A DNA stretch of 64,000 nt from Floridanema aerugineum (GTDB taxonomy: Bacteria > Cyanobacteriota > Cyanobacteriia > Cyanobacteriales > Aerosakkonemataceae): contig NZ_JBHFNQ010000052.1 in assembly GCF_041929345.1 (NCBI RefSeq), positions 62,001-126,000 of the forward strand, given 5' to 3'. Every line of letters begins with the position of its first letter. Within the stretch, counting starts at the first letter, position 1. The translations under genes and the position numbers were made by a program. The notes under the pieces were generated by a model, which had not been told where the DNA came from, ran no database searches, and was given only the letters and a program-made list of their open reading frames with translations. Shown here piece after piece: positions 43,156-51,893 of the stretch.

Positions 43156-43415
43156 GAAATCGCCAGTTTCTTGAGTGATTCTACAAAAGTTTCCGTACCC
43201 ACCATTGACGACTGACTCAGCGCCGCTTGTGCTACTTTACCCAATGCTTTATCTTCTAATTTTGTCAACCGTTCGATCAAATGTTGATAGGTATCAAAAG
43301 ACATTATCACATGGCTGGGTTGCGATCGCTGAGTGACTAAAACTGGCTCTAAACTAGCTTGCTCAAATATTTCTTCTTGGTGATTACTTGCTTCTGTGAG
43401 AGTGTAACTACGCAT
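43152..43415 (-). CDS. Phd/YefM-family antitoxin, apparently without toxin
   Basis: An 87-residue protein; ATG 43415 opens the family start MRSYTLTEASNHQEEIFEQA, followed by LVTQRSQPSHVIMSFDTYQH, a classic Phd/YefM DNA-binding and dimer core. The C-terminal helix normally grips a Doc or YoeB toxin. No such toxin lies on either side: a truncated dehydrogenase gene is upstream and a convergent unknown gene downstream. It may act in trans or be left over from a deleted module. Confidence 0.8.
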   Translation of the reverse strand: MRSYTLTEASNHQEEIFEQASLEPVLVTQRSQPSHVIMSFDTYQHLIERLTKLEDKALGKVAQAALSQSSMVGTETFVESLKKLAIS

Positions 43416-43491
43416 AGGAATAGTTAATTTTGACTTTTTTTTACTATAGCAAACTTTTAGGGAATTGAGATTATTCTTTCTTCTCCTATCT

Positions 43492-44376
43492 TCAACCATT
43501 CACATAATAATCTCTCGTTCCTTTACTATTAATCGCTTCCCCTAATCGATTCAACCCATGAATATAAGCAGCAGTTCGCATTGACACGCCAAACTCTTGA
43601 TAAATCCTCCAAATGTTCTCCGTTTCTTCAATCATTTTTTCTTTTAATCTTTCATTTACTTCAGTCAGCGTCCAGTAAAAACCGTTGCGATTTTGTACCC
43701 ATTCAAAATAACTGACGGTGACTCCACCCGCATTCACTAAAATATCGGGAAATACATAAATTCCCTGTTGTTCTAAAATCCGATCGGCTTCTGAAGTAAT
43801 CGGACCATTTGCCACTTCAAAGATAAACTTAGCTTGAATTTTATGCGCGTTTTCTACAGTTATTTGGTTTTCTAAAGCGGCTGGAATTAGTAAATCTACT
43901 TCTAAAGTTAAAAGTTCCGCATTGGTCAAAACTTGATGTTCCATAATGCTGCAAACTGTACCTTCACAGTAAACAGCTTGCATTCCTTTAATAAATTGTT
44001 TACAACGGCGAATACTGGGAATATCTAAACCTTGTTTGGCATAAATTCCCCCTTGAGAATCACTTACTGCTACTACTTTATAACCAAATTTAGCGAGTAA
44101 TTCGGCTAATTCTGCGCCTGCATTACCAAATCCTTGAATCGCTACGGTTGTTTCTCTGGGTAAGCGATCGAATTTTGCCATAATATTTTCAATTACATAA
44201 AAAGCGCCTGTTGCCGTAGCAGTATTTCTGCCTAAACTTCCGCCAATGGTGACAGGTTTTCCGGTGACAACTGCGGGGGTAATTTGACGTTGAATGATGC
44301 TATATTGATCCATCATCCAACCCATAATCATTGAGTTAGTGTAAACATCTGGTGCTAAAATATCTACCTCATGAAT
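43492..44376 (-). pseudogene. gdhA: Truncated glutamate (Glu/Leu/Phe/Val) dehydrogenase
   Basis: About 295 codons of the NAD(P)-binding and C-terminal parts of an amino-acid dehydrogenase of about 430 residues. Homology starts at EVDILAPDVYTNSMIMGWMM and continues through TVAIQGFGNAGAELAELLAK (Rossmann loop), ANGPITSEADRIL, FPDILVNAGGVTVSYFEWVQ. Directly upstream are two in-frame stops (TGA TAA at 44382-44377). The N-terminal domain with the catalytic lysines and the GGxKGG-type substrate site is absent, and a different gene begins beyond. It is therefore a remnant, unless an internal ATG yields a non-catalytic fragment. Confidence 0.85.
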
Positions 44377-44466
44377 TTATCAACAAAAAAGGTTTACAAT
44401 TAAGAAACATTAAGTCAAAACTTGTGTTTCCCCTTTTCGGTTAAGAGTACAACCAGAACAGAAAAT

Positions 44467-45039
44467 ATGATTGAACTCCTTGCTGCGCTTTCTGCTGCTG
44501 CTGCGGTAGGGGTAGGGAGAATTGCCCTACCATTATTGTTAATTGGACTTTTGCAAGGAGACAATCTCTGGTCTCGCGTACCGCTACTTTCCTACATTCA
44601 CCCACAAGTAGTAGTGGGAATACTCACCAGTTGGTCATTATTTGAATTATTTGCTTCCAAAAAACTCATTGGACAGCGCATCTTGCAAATTATTCATCTC
44701 CTCTTTAGTCCCTTAGTGGGAGCAATGATGGGTGCTTTTGTGGCTCAAACTGCTAACTTGGATAGATGGATGATTGTACTTATTGGTGCGATCGGCGGTT
44801 TACTAGCTTTAGTGTTGCAACTTGTACAAATAGGATGGTTTTTTCGCCTTCGGGGTTTACCCCTTTGGGTAGTTTTTATCCAAGATGCTTTATGTGTAGT
44901 TTTAGTGTTACTAGCCTTTGACGCACCCACACAGGGAGGATTAATTGCCATGATCCTACTTTGGCTGGCAATTCGCAGTTCTGGAGAATGGTATCGCTGG
45001 TACAGAAAGCAGCATCCTCCTAAGAATCACCCGGATTAG
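44467..45039 (+). CDS. DUF4126 membrane protein
   Basis: A 190-residue integral membrane protein from ATG 44467; the upstream frame is not preceded by a ribosome site. Seen are LLAALSAAAAVGVGRIALPL, PLLSYIHPQVVVGILTSWSL, LFSPLVGAMMGAFVAQTANL and two C-terminal helices. The DUF4126 family is widespread in cyanobacteria, with no defined function. The C-terminus is basic (RWYRKQHPPK), probably cytoplasmic. Confidence 0.8.
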   Translation: MIELLAALSAAAAVGVGRIALPLLLIGLLQGDNLWSRVPLLSYIHPQVVVGILTSWSLFELFASKKLIGQRILQIIHLLFSPLVGAMMGAFVAQTANLDRWMIVLIGAIGGLLALVLQLVQIGWFFRLRGLPLWVVFIQDALCVVLVLLAFDAPTQGGLIAMILLWLAIRSSGEWYRWYRKQHPPKNHPD

Positions 45040-45086
45040 GAGCAGGGGAGCCAAGTATGACAATGCTTTCGCCTAAAATAAATTGA

Positions 45087-45584
45087 TTAATCATCTCGAT
45101 TTTCCCAAGGAGGAGGGCCTGAGCGATCGCGAATTTTGATTTGTTCGCCGTTGGCTCTAATAATCTTAAAAGCCTCAATTTCATCATCATCAAATTCACC
45201 GATAACTGTTAGCCTTTCACCCGGAGAAACGTTAATTTTTTTCCACCAACGAGGGCCAGGATCGACAATCAATTCACCTGTGCCATCATAGAGGGTAAAC
45301 TCATTGCCAACCACACTTTTAACTGTGCCGGAAATAGTAATTTCGGAGTAATTTTGCTGTAAGGTGGCGATCGTAATTGGTGTTTGAGTATTTCCCGAAA
45401 ATTCTATGTTGCCAGTTTTTATCGGTGTCGGAGTAACTGGAGTAGTCACACCTGATAACTCAGAATTTGAAGAAGAAATTTCTTCGATTTGAGGTGGATT
45501 TGGTGGTAATTGCAAACAACCTGCAAGCAAGCTTAAGCAAAAACTATTAACAGCCAAAATGAAGGATTTTTTGAGGTTTGACAT
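45087..45584 (-). CDS. Lipoprotein with OB-fold domain
   Basis: A 165-residue lipoprotein: signal NLKKSFILAVNSFCLSLLAG followed directly by the lipobox cysteine (LLAGC). After a Pro/Thr-rich linker, residues 75-150 form a small OB-fold: ITISGTVKSVVGNEFTLYDG, TGELIVDPG, GERLTVIGEFDDDEIEAFKI. The same OB unit occurs twice in the next gene upstream, and resembles stress-related BOF (YgiW/NirD-like) domains. It is probably attached to the outer face of a membrane. Confidence 0.75.
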   Translation of the reverse strand: MSNLKKSFILAVNSFCLSLLAGCLQLPPNPPQIEEISSSNSELSGVTTPVTPTPIKTGNIEFSGNTQTPITIATLQQNYSEITISGTVKSVVGNEFTLYDGTGELIVDPGPRWWKKINVSPGERLTVIGEFDDDEIEAFKIIRANGEQIKIRDRSGPPPWENRDD

Positions 45585-45740
45585 AAGCAGTATTCTCACT
45601 ATTTAGGGTAGGGGGTACGGGGTAGGGGGTAGGGTGTAGGGTATAAGGAAAAAATATTGGACAACCAAAGAGAACTTTTCCCCTTTAAGCCTGACTCTTT
45701 TCCTTACCCCCTACACCCAAATTCATCCTAATAATAGTAC

Positions 45741-46673
45741 TTAATCTTGTCCAGGCACGCGGATTTGTGTTACTGAACCATCAGCTTTAGTAATAGTAAA
45801 AGCATCAAAATCATCATCATCTAACTCACCAAATACTGTCACCTGTTCCCCCACTCCTAAATTAAGGCGTTGTCCCCGCTCAAGGTCAGCATCAACTAAT
45901 ACTTGCTGATTTCCAGTAGAGAGAATAAATTCATCATCAAAAACTGCGGTTACTGTTCCTGAAATATTGCTAAAACCAAAAGGAATGCCTGGATTTATGC
46001 CAGGGAAAATTGGATCGAGCAGAGTTACATTTGTGGGATTATTTAATATAGCGAAACTTGCTGCCATTTTTTGCACCAGAAGCGGATTAGAAAAAGTACT
46101 TCCCATTCTTCCTTCTTTTGCGCCAAACAATCTGTAGTGTTCCCATCCACTAGTGAAAAATCCATTGTCTTTAGCAGCTTTTACATCAGGATTTGTTGCC
46201 AGATAAAAATTATCGTCAAATAATTCTGGCATTCGTCCTTCTAACACACCGTACTTGAGAAAATGATCTAAAGGATTCATTCCAGCAGCAGCTACATCAG
46301 AATGAAGATTTAAATATGTTGCGCCATCAAACCACTGTCCTGTAAGTGAATCAAAGGAAGAATTAGGATTTTGATTTGGTTGGTAATTTCCCAAAACTGG
46401 CGAACCGTCAGCCCTAGAAATGGCGAAAGTATCTACTTCAAAACCATCCCATTCGGCAACAACAACATTCACTTGTTCGCCTGGAATTAATCCTAGTTGA
46501 CTAGCTCTTAATGGTTCGGGATCTATGATAATTTGTCCGCTACCATTGCGCTGTAAAATAAAGTCGTCGCCATTGTCTACAAATCCGATAATTGTTCCTG
46601 ATATGGTCATTCCTGAATGCAGACTGTTAAGATTAAATCCAGTATTTTGTTGAGGTAAATTTACGAAATCCAT
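45741..46673 (-). CDS. Two OB-folds flanking a DUF4214-like repeat
   Basis: A 310-residue protein without a classic signal peptide. An N-terminal OB-fold (20-100: MTISGTIIGFVDNGDDFILQ, RADGSPVLG) and a C-terminal one (240-310: NISGTVTAVFDDEFILSTGN, GELDDDDFDAFTITKADGS) resemble the neighbouring lipoprotein. Between them sit repeats of the form FYLATNPDVKAAKDNGF, EHYRLFGAKEGRMGS and HFLKYGVLEGRMPE. These repeats are typical of large secreted cyanobacterial proteins, often exported by type I secretion. I infer an extracellular role; the function is unknown. Confidence 0.7.
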   Translation of the reverse strand: MDFVNLPQQNTGFNLNSLHSGMTISGTIIGFVDNGDDFILQRNGSGQIIIDPEPLRASQLGLIPGEQVNVVVAEWDGFEVDTFAISRADGSPVLGNYQPNQNPNSSFDSLTGQWFDGATYLNLHSDVAAAGMNPLDHFLKYGVLEGRMPELFDDNFYLATNPDVKAAKDNGFFTSGWEHYRLFGAKEGRMGSTFSNPLLVQKMAASFAILNNPTNVTLLDPIFPGINPGIPFGFSNISGTVTAVFDDEFILSTGNQQVLVDADLERGQRLNLGVGEQVTVFGELDDDDFDAFTITKADGSVTQIRVPGQD

Positions 46674-46863
46674 AGTGAAGTTGCTGTGTGTGAGTTACTG
46701 ATTGATGCTTGTGGTGAAGGCGATCGCAGATGAAACTTGACTCGCTCTTCAGCTTTCATTTATTAAGATAAAAGGAGAATATTTCAGAAAAGTGACAAGT
46801 GAATCAAGTAACATTTATGGTTATCCCATAAGATAACTATTGATGGATCGTTAACTAGGGAGA

Positions 46864-47700
46864 ATGTTAGCCAGTATGAATGCTATTCTTAAAACAGGTG
46901 ATTTATTAACAACCGATTCCCAAGGATTTATCATTAATCCCTGTAGTTTTGAAAAAATTTCCCCACCTTGGACAGAAATTATTGCCGATCTGAAAACCGC
47001 TTATCGAGAAATTTTCGGCAAAAAACTACATAGTATATATCTTCGAGGTTCTGTTCCCAGAGGAAAGGCAATTTCTAGAGTTTCCGATCTTGACAGTTTA
47101 GCTGTGATTTCCGGCAATTTAGAGAAGTCGGAATTAACAAAAATTCAGCTTGCTTGCAGAAAAATTAAACATCAATATCCGTTTTGTAAAAATGTTGATT
47201 TTCTCTGTGTTAGCTACAGAGAAATTATTGAATCAGAATCTATTTTAAAAATGTTAATCAAAACCCAAAGTTTATGTATTTGCGGTGAGGATATAACTCT
47301 GGTTTTTCCTAATTATAAACCAGGAATTGAGATGGTAAGCCATGCTTTTGAGTTAGCCGAAGATCTGAAAATTTTACAAGATGAATTACAGTGTTTGGGA
47401 AATAACAATATTTTTTATTCTAAGTTTATTAAAGATCGCTGTGCTTGGATAATGAAGCGGATTGTTAGGACGGGTTTAGAATTAGTAATGTTAAGAGAAC
47501 AGGTTTATACTAGAGATTTATATCCTAGCTATCTGTTATTTTCTAAACATTATCCAAATCAACAAAGATATATGAGAAAAGCTTTAGAATTGGCAATTAA
47601 TCCTTCTGATAATTTGGCGGGGTTGTTGATATTTTTAAGGGAGTTTGGCAGTTGGTTGGTTGAAGAAATTGATATTGTTTTTGCTGATTATAAATGTTGA
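46864..47700 (+). CDS. Nucleotidyltransferase-domain protein
   Basis: A 278-residue protein with a pol-beta-type nucleotidyltransferase core: LRGSVPRGKAISRVSDLDSL, where GS and the D-x-D pair bind metal and nucleotide. A third acid is likely in KNVDFLCVSYREI. The C-terminal 130 residues are helical (FIKDRCAWIMKRIVRTGLEL), as in kanamycin-type and MNT-type enzymes. There is no HEPN partner gene next to it, so it may be a small-molecule or protein modifying enzyme. ATG 46864 or the ATG five codons later could be the start. Confidence 0.8.
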   Translation: MLASMNAILKTGDLLTTDSQGFIINPCSFEKISPPWTEIIADLKTAYREIFGKKLHSIYLRGSVPRGKAISRVSDLDSLAVISGNLEKSELTKIQLACRKIKHQYPFCKNVDFLCVSYREIIESESILKMLIKTQSLCICGEDITLVFPNYKPGIEMVSHAFELAEDLKILQDELQCLGNNNIFYSKFIKDRCAWIMKRIVRTGLELVMLREQVYTRDLYPSYLLFSKHYPNQQRYMRKALELAINPSDNLAGLLIFLREFGSWLVEEIDIVFADYKC

Positions 47701-47716
47701 AGAATAGATCCCCCCT

Positions 47717-47838
47717 AATACTGCTCGGTTAAGCAAATTTGACTCTGTAGGGGCGAAGCATTCGGGCAGAAAATCTAGGGTTTAAGCAATAAATTGTTGC
47801 CCGAATGCTTCGCCCCTACCCAAAACCCGAGCAGTATT
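47717..47838. repeat. MITE-like nested inverted repeat
   Basis: Outer arms AATACTGCTCGGTT (47717-47730) and ACCCGAGCAGTATT (47825-47838), inner perfect 22-base arms at 47748-47769 and 47798-47819. No coding. The outer arms are also embedded in a duplicated flank, GATCCCCCCTA, on both sides (47707 and 47841), which could be a target duplication. Confidence 0.65.
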
Positions 47839-47845
47839 GAGATCC

Positions 47846-47990
47846 CCCCTAACCCCCCTTAATAAGGGGGGAACAGGATTTAAATTCCTCCTTGGTAAGG
47901 GGAGGAACTAAATTTATTAAAGTTCCCCTTGAGAAGAAAGAAACTACATTTAAAGTCCCCCTTGGTAAGGGGGATTTAGGGGGAGCGACA
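47846..47990. repeat. CCCCTTGGTAAGGGG short repeats
   Basis: Several hairpins of the type CCCCCCTTAATAAGGGGGG (47856-47874), CCTTGGTAAGG (47892), CCCCCTTGGTAAGGGGG (47957-47973) follow one another between the nucleotidyltransferase and the JmjC gene. They are dispersed cyanobacterial repeats without coding potential. Confidence 0.7.
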
Positions 47991-47997
47991 ACTTAAA

Positions 47998-49167
47998 TTA
48001 GTTAGTTAAACTATCTGTTTCTACAAAGATAATTCCTGCCATGACTAACTGAGAAAGTAGGGGGATAGCTTCAGCTTCTAAGTCTAAGTCGGGTGCCCAT
48101 GTTGCTAAGTCAAACAGGCTGAATTTGTGTCGATTAAAGATATTTTCAACTAATTCTAAAGGGACTCCTTTTAATGAGATTACTTGATTGTTAACTGTGA
48201 TGTTGTATTCTCGATCGCTAATTTCTTCAACTCTAACTTGCTGATATTTGGGGCGGGTAAATTGGGTATCAAAACCCCGATCGAAAATCCCAAAACCTGC
48301 TTGAAATGGCAATGAGTATTTAGCTACTTGAGGAGTTAAAGTATTTAAGCGATCGGCATATTTTTTGCTCGCTTCCCGATCTTTCAAATAACCGATTAAA
48401 TTACTAATTAAATCTTCTACTTTCTCCTGCAACTGAGCAGTATTTCCTTCCTGAATAATTGGCAAATTTTTGCGCCATTCTGACTCATTTAATAATTCAT
48501 CAATTAACCAGTTTAAGAAATCAATTCCTGTGTGACAATCAATTCCTAAAGTTAAATGTAAAGAAGGTTGCTCTAAACTTAAAGCATAATGCCAATGTCC
48601 GCGAGGAATGTAGAGTAAATCGCCAGGATTAAGTATAACTTTTAAATATGGCGATTCGTCGGGTGGTAGCTGTTCATCAGAACGATTTTCTGGCAAGGGA
48701 TACTTTATTGTATCGGAAAAAAGGTACCATTCTTTTGTGCCATGAATTTGTAAAATAAAAACTTCGTGGGTGTCATAGTGACAATCAAAACCTTGTTGTT
48801 CTGGGGGAGAACAATACAAATTAATCTGGGTTTTGTGACCAATTTCTGCATGAATAGCAGTGGTAAATTCCGCGAGTTCTGGTACTAATTCATCTACCCG
48901 ATCGATAATCATTGTCGCTCCTTTTTGGAAGTGCTTTAACCAATTTTCCCCAGTTGTTTCGGGTAAGGTTTTTCCGTCCAATGAGAAGCGAATTCCGGGA
49001 TAGGTAAGTTTGTGAAAATTGAGCAGGTAATTAAGTTGTTTCCACGAAAATAAATGCTGGAATTTTTCCTGATTTGGCTGGGATATAACAATGCCTTGTT
49101 TTTGCCAATTTTCTGCAAAAAACTTATCCTTTGGGTAGGGCTGAAGTAGGTAAGATAGAGTTTGCAT
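47998..49167 (-). CDS. JmjC/cupin-like 2-oxoglutarate oxygenase
   Basis: A 389-residue protein from ATG 49167. The double-stranded beta-helix has the metal site HYDTHEVFILQIHGTKEWYL (HxD) and the distal His in PRGHWHYALSLEQPSLHLTL. LNPGDLLYIPRG lies between. This is the layout of the ribosomal oxygenase (YcfD/ROXA) and related cupin-4 enzymes, which hydroxylate protein side chains with Fe(II) and 2-oxoglutarate. A C-terminal winged-helix-like region ends MAGIIFVETDSL. The substrate could be a ribosomal protein or a peptide. Confidence 0.85.
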   Translation of the reverse strand: MQTLSYLLQPYPKDKFFAENWQKQGIVISQPNQEKFQHLFSWKQLNYLLNFHKLTYPGIRFSLDGKTLPETTGENWLKHFQKGATMIIDRVDELVPELAEFTTAIHAEIGHKTQINLYCSPPEQQGFDCHYDTHEVFILQIHGTKEWYLFSDTIKYPLPENRSDEQLPPDESPYLKVILNPGDLLYIPRGHWHYALSLEQPSLHLTLGIDCHTGIDFLNWLIDELLNESEWRKNLPIIQEGNTAQLQEKVEDLISNLIGYLKDREASKKYADRLNTLTPQVAKYSLPFQAGFGIFDRGFDTQFTRPKYQQVRVEEISDREYNITVNNQVISLKGVPLELVENIFNRHKFSLFDLATWAPDLDLEAEAIPLLSQLVMAGIIFVETDSLTN

Positions 49168-49243
49168 AAAGATGACGATCGCATTTTGTACTTTAAAGTT
49201 TTGAGATGGACAAATTGCCCATCTCATGTTAAATTTGATTCAG

Positions 49244-49495
49244 TTAGCGGCGACGACGACCACGACCACGATCGCGATCGTAATCATTGTTAAAATCTTG
49301 ATTATCACGATTAGATAAGATAATTTCTCTGGGATTTCTTTGGTTAATCTCTCTAATTTCCATCTGCATTGTTGCTCTTTCAACTTGCGAGTTACGATCG
49401 GAAGTACTTTCTAATGTGGCAGCGTTAGTAAATCCGGGAATCAGCAAGTGAGAATTTGCAGCCAGCAGCAAACTGAGTAGTGTTTTTGGATTCAT
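49244..49495 (-). CDS. Small secreted basic protein
   Basis: An 83-residue protein with a signal peptide (LLSLLLAANSHLLIPGFTNA) and a polar mature part ending in a charged tail of Asp/Arg/Gly (DRDRGRGRRRR). There is no domain. It is separated by 76 bases from the JmjC gene on the same strand. The low-complexity tail warns that this could be weakly constrained. Function unknown. Confidence 0.5.
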   Translation of the reverse strand: MNPKTLLSLLLAANSHLLIPGFTNAATLESTSDRNSQVERATMQMEIREINQRNPREIILSNRDNQDFNNDYDRDRGRGRRRR

Positions 49496-49581
49496 CGTTA
49501 TTTCCCTTTTTCTTGCTAGTCAACTGTTGTTAATTATCAAGTTACAAAGGAAATGTGACAAAAAAATGACGCACTCAAAAA

Positions 49582-49684
49582 CATTGTACGTAGTTGCGCT
49601 TCAGTGCTAAAGAAAGGCGCTGAAACGCATTGTACGTAGTTGCACTTCAGTGCTAAAGAAAGGCGCTGAAGCGCAACTACGTAC
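49582..49684. repeat. Tandem 46-base hairpin repeat
   Basis: CATTGTACGTAGTTGCGCTT (49582 onward) repeats with period 46, starting again at 49628, with few differences. The second unit closes a long hairpin with AAGCGCAACTACGTAC (49669-49684) followed by CTTTTTT on the plus strand. Arms are related to the palindrome at 32226-32277. Confidence 0.75.
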
Positions 49685-49689
49685 CTTTT

Positions 49690-51204
49690 TTACAGCGATA
49701 TTCTAATTGTGAAGGTCGATCCTGTTCCTAAAGTGCTTTCGGCGCTGATTTTACCACCGTGAAGTTGCACGATTTGTTGAGCGATCGCTAATCCTAAACC
49801 AAAACCACCCGTCGTCTTTTGTCGCACTCGATCGACTCGATAAAAACGCTCAAAAATATGCGGTAAATCTGCTGACGGTATTCCCATTCCACTATCTTTT
49901 ATTTGTAAGCAAACTTCCGATAAATCTGTAAATAAGCGAATGGTAATATTGCCTTGTTCGGGAGTATATTTACAAGCATTCTGCACTAAGTTAAATATTG
50001 CTTGTTCTAACAAATCCGGTGCTGCTTTAATTAACACAGGATTTTCCGGTAAATCCCAAATAATCTTTAAGTTTTTGGCGGTTATTTCTGAATGACAGCG
50101 ATCGACAATTTGCCAAAGCAACTCATTTAAATTAATCTCCGTCACTGTTTCCGGTAACTTTTCGTAGCGAGCTAAAAATAATAAATTAGCAATTAAATTA
50201 CTAATTGATTTCGTTAAATCGACAATTTTTTCTAATCTTTTTCTCGGCTGAATCGAGTCTTCATGAGGTGCTAATAAACCAACTTGAGCATTACTTAAAA
50301 TTGCTGCGATCGGGGCACGAAGTTCATGAGAAGCATTAGCTGTAAAACGTTGTAATTGCTCATAAGCATTTTGTAACTTTTGTTCAGCTGCTACTTGAGC
50401 TTCTAAAGCTGCTTCTAGTTTCACATTACTTGCTTGTAAATTCCCTCTTTCCCAAGCCAGTTCTCTTTCCAAGCGCGAGAATAAATGAACTGTTAAAAAA
50501 CCACCAAGAATTCCGATTAATGTCAAGCTAAATAAAGTTATCCAACCTAGAGTTTGATAAAAAGCTAAATGTTGTTTTCTCACTCGTAATAAACGTTCTT
50601 CTTCCGCCTCAAATAAAGCAATTTTGTTTCTCGCTGCATCCATTAAAACTTTGCCTTCTGCTAACCAATCATACAATTCGCTGTAGGAAAAGCGCCCTTG
50701 CAAAGGAGATTGATAATATTCATCTTCATCAATTTCTTCTCGTTCTTTTTGTTCTCTACTTCTCCATCCTCCGGGTACAACTTTCGCATCCATTTGCGCT
50801 AACTTTCTGTCCATTAGCGTCAAATTTTGCTGAACTAAAACTTGAATTTCTTTAATTTCTTTGGATTGATGAGGATTATCAGAAACTAGTAATTGCAGCA
50901 TTTTTAAGTTTTTGGGAATGTTAGCGATCGCCTGACTGTAAGGAGCTAAAAAATCTGGTCTTCCCGTCATTGCATAACCGCGCATTCCCGTTTCTGCATC
51001 GATTAAACCAGCAACTAAACGCTTAGTTTCTAAACGCACTCTTTGCGTATGTTTTACCCAAGCTTCATCTTCTACCAAGCTAATTTTTAACCAACCAAAA
51101 GTTACCAAAGTGGCAATTAAACAGCTAAAAGGAATAGAAATAATTAACAGTCCGCGTTGTTTAACTGGTATCTTTTTCCAAAGATGATAATATTTAATCA
51201 TCAT
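49690..51204 (-). CDS. CHASE3 sensor histidine kinase
   Basis: A 504-residue kinase starting at ATG 51204 and overlapping the regulator stop (ATGA). TM1 (residues 17-40) and a CHASE3 extracytoplasmic sensor (QRVRLETKRLVAGLIDAETG, MRGYAMTGRPDFLAPYSQA) are followed by TM2 (FYQTLGWITLFSLTLIGILG). A coiled linker leads to HisKA with the phospho-His in ANASHELRAPIAAILSN, and an ATPase domain with NLVQNACKYTP, DSGMGIP and GGFGLGLAIA. The signal is unknown. It forms a two-gene operon with the regulator and follows it. Confidence 0.92.
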   Translation of the reverse strand: MMIKYYHLWKKIPVKQRGLLIISIPFSCLIATLVTFGWLKISLVEDEAWVKHTQRVRLETKRLVAGLIDAETGMRGYAMTGRPDFLAPYSQAIANIPKNLKMLQLLVSDNPHQSKEIKEIQVLVQQNLTLMDRKLAQMDAKVVPGGWRSREQKEREEIDEDEYYQSPLQGRFSYSELYDWLAEGKVLMDAARNKIALFEAEEERLLRVRKQHLAFYQTLGWITLFSLTLIGILGGFLTVHLFSRLERELAWERGNLQASNVKLEAALEAQVAAEQKLQNAYEQLQRFTANASHELRAPIAAILSNAQVGLLAPHEDSIQPRKRLEKIVDLTKSISNLIANLLFLARYEKLPETVTEINLNELLWQIVDRCHSEITAKNLKIIWDLPENPVLIKAAPDLLEQAIFNLVQNACKYTPEQGNITIRLFTDLSEVCLQIKDSGMGIPSADLPHIFERFYRVDRVRQKTTGGFGLGLAIAQQIVQLHGGKISAESTLGTGSTFTIRISL

Positions 51205-51875
51205 TGATTTGGCTGGAGACGATAACCCATTCCATACACCGTTTCTATCCATTCGGAAGCACCAATATTTTGCAGTCTTTGTCTTAGTCGTCGAATCAAA
51301 GTTGTTACAGCATTACTTTCTGGTTCTTCTCCCCATTGCCAAAGATTTTGTTCTATTTGATTGCGCGTTAAAATTTGATTTGGATGGCGCATTAAGTACT
51401 CTAACATTTGAAATTCTCGCACCGAAAGTTGTACAGTTTTTCCTCCCCGTTCTACTGTCAAATTAGTTAAATTTAGTTGTAAATCAGCTAATTTTAGTGT
51501 ATCACCTGTCCACAAAGGCGATCGCCTCCCCAACGCCCGCACTCTCGCCAACAATTCAATCACATCTACAGGTTTTACCAAATAATCATCAGCGCCAGCG
51601 TCTAAACCTGTGACTTTATCTGCGATCGTATCTTTTGCTGTTAGCATTAACACTGGCGCAGTTTTCCCCATTTGGCGATAATAGCCACAAAGTTCTATAC
51701 CGCTAATTACGGGTAACATCCAATCTAAAATTAGCAAATCATAGTCTTTTTCCGAAATTAACCACTTCGCAGTTTCACCATCTTCTACTCCATCAACTAA
51801 ATGTCCAACTTGAGTTAATGCTACCGCTAGAGGTTCTAATTGTTCTGCATCATCCTCTACTAGTAAAATTCTCAT
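51201..51875 (-). CDS. OmpR-family response regulator, RppA-like
   Basis: A 224-residue regulator. The receiver has the acidic pair in LLVEDDAEQLE, phosphoacceptor D51 in YDLLILDWMLP, T in MLTAKD and the switch lysine in DDYLVKPVD. The C-terminal winged helix (VQLSVREFQMLEYLMRHPNQ, EPESNAVTTLIRRLRQRL, YGMGYRL) binds DNA. The receiver and linker (RVRALGRRSPLW) resemble cyanobacterial RppA, tied to redox and metal responses, but the name is not certain. Its kinase is encoded immediately downstream. Confidence 0.9.
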   Translation of the reverse strand: MRILLVEDDAEQLEPLAVALTQVGHLVDGVEDGETAKWLISEKDYDLLILDWMLPVISGIELCGYYRQMGKTAPVLMLTAKDTIADKVTGLDAGADDYLVKPVDVIELLARVRALGRRSPLWTGDTLKLADLQLNLTNLTVERGGKTVQLSVREFQMLEYLMRHPNQILTRNQIEQNLWQWGEEPESNAVTTLIRRLRQRLQNIGASEWIETVYGMGYRLQPNQ

Positions 51876-51893
51876 TTTTCATCAAGACTTGTG

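Noticed and set aside
49582..49684. CRISPR array from the 46-base repeat
   Set aside because: Only two units, no spacers of uniform length, and the unit itself is a hairpin; no cas genes in the window.
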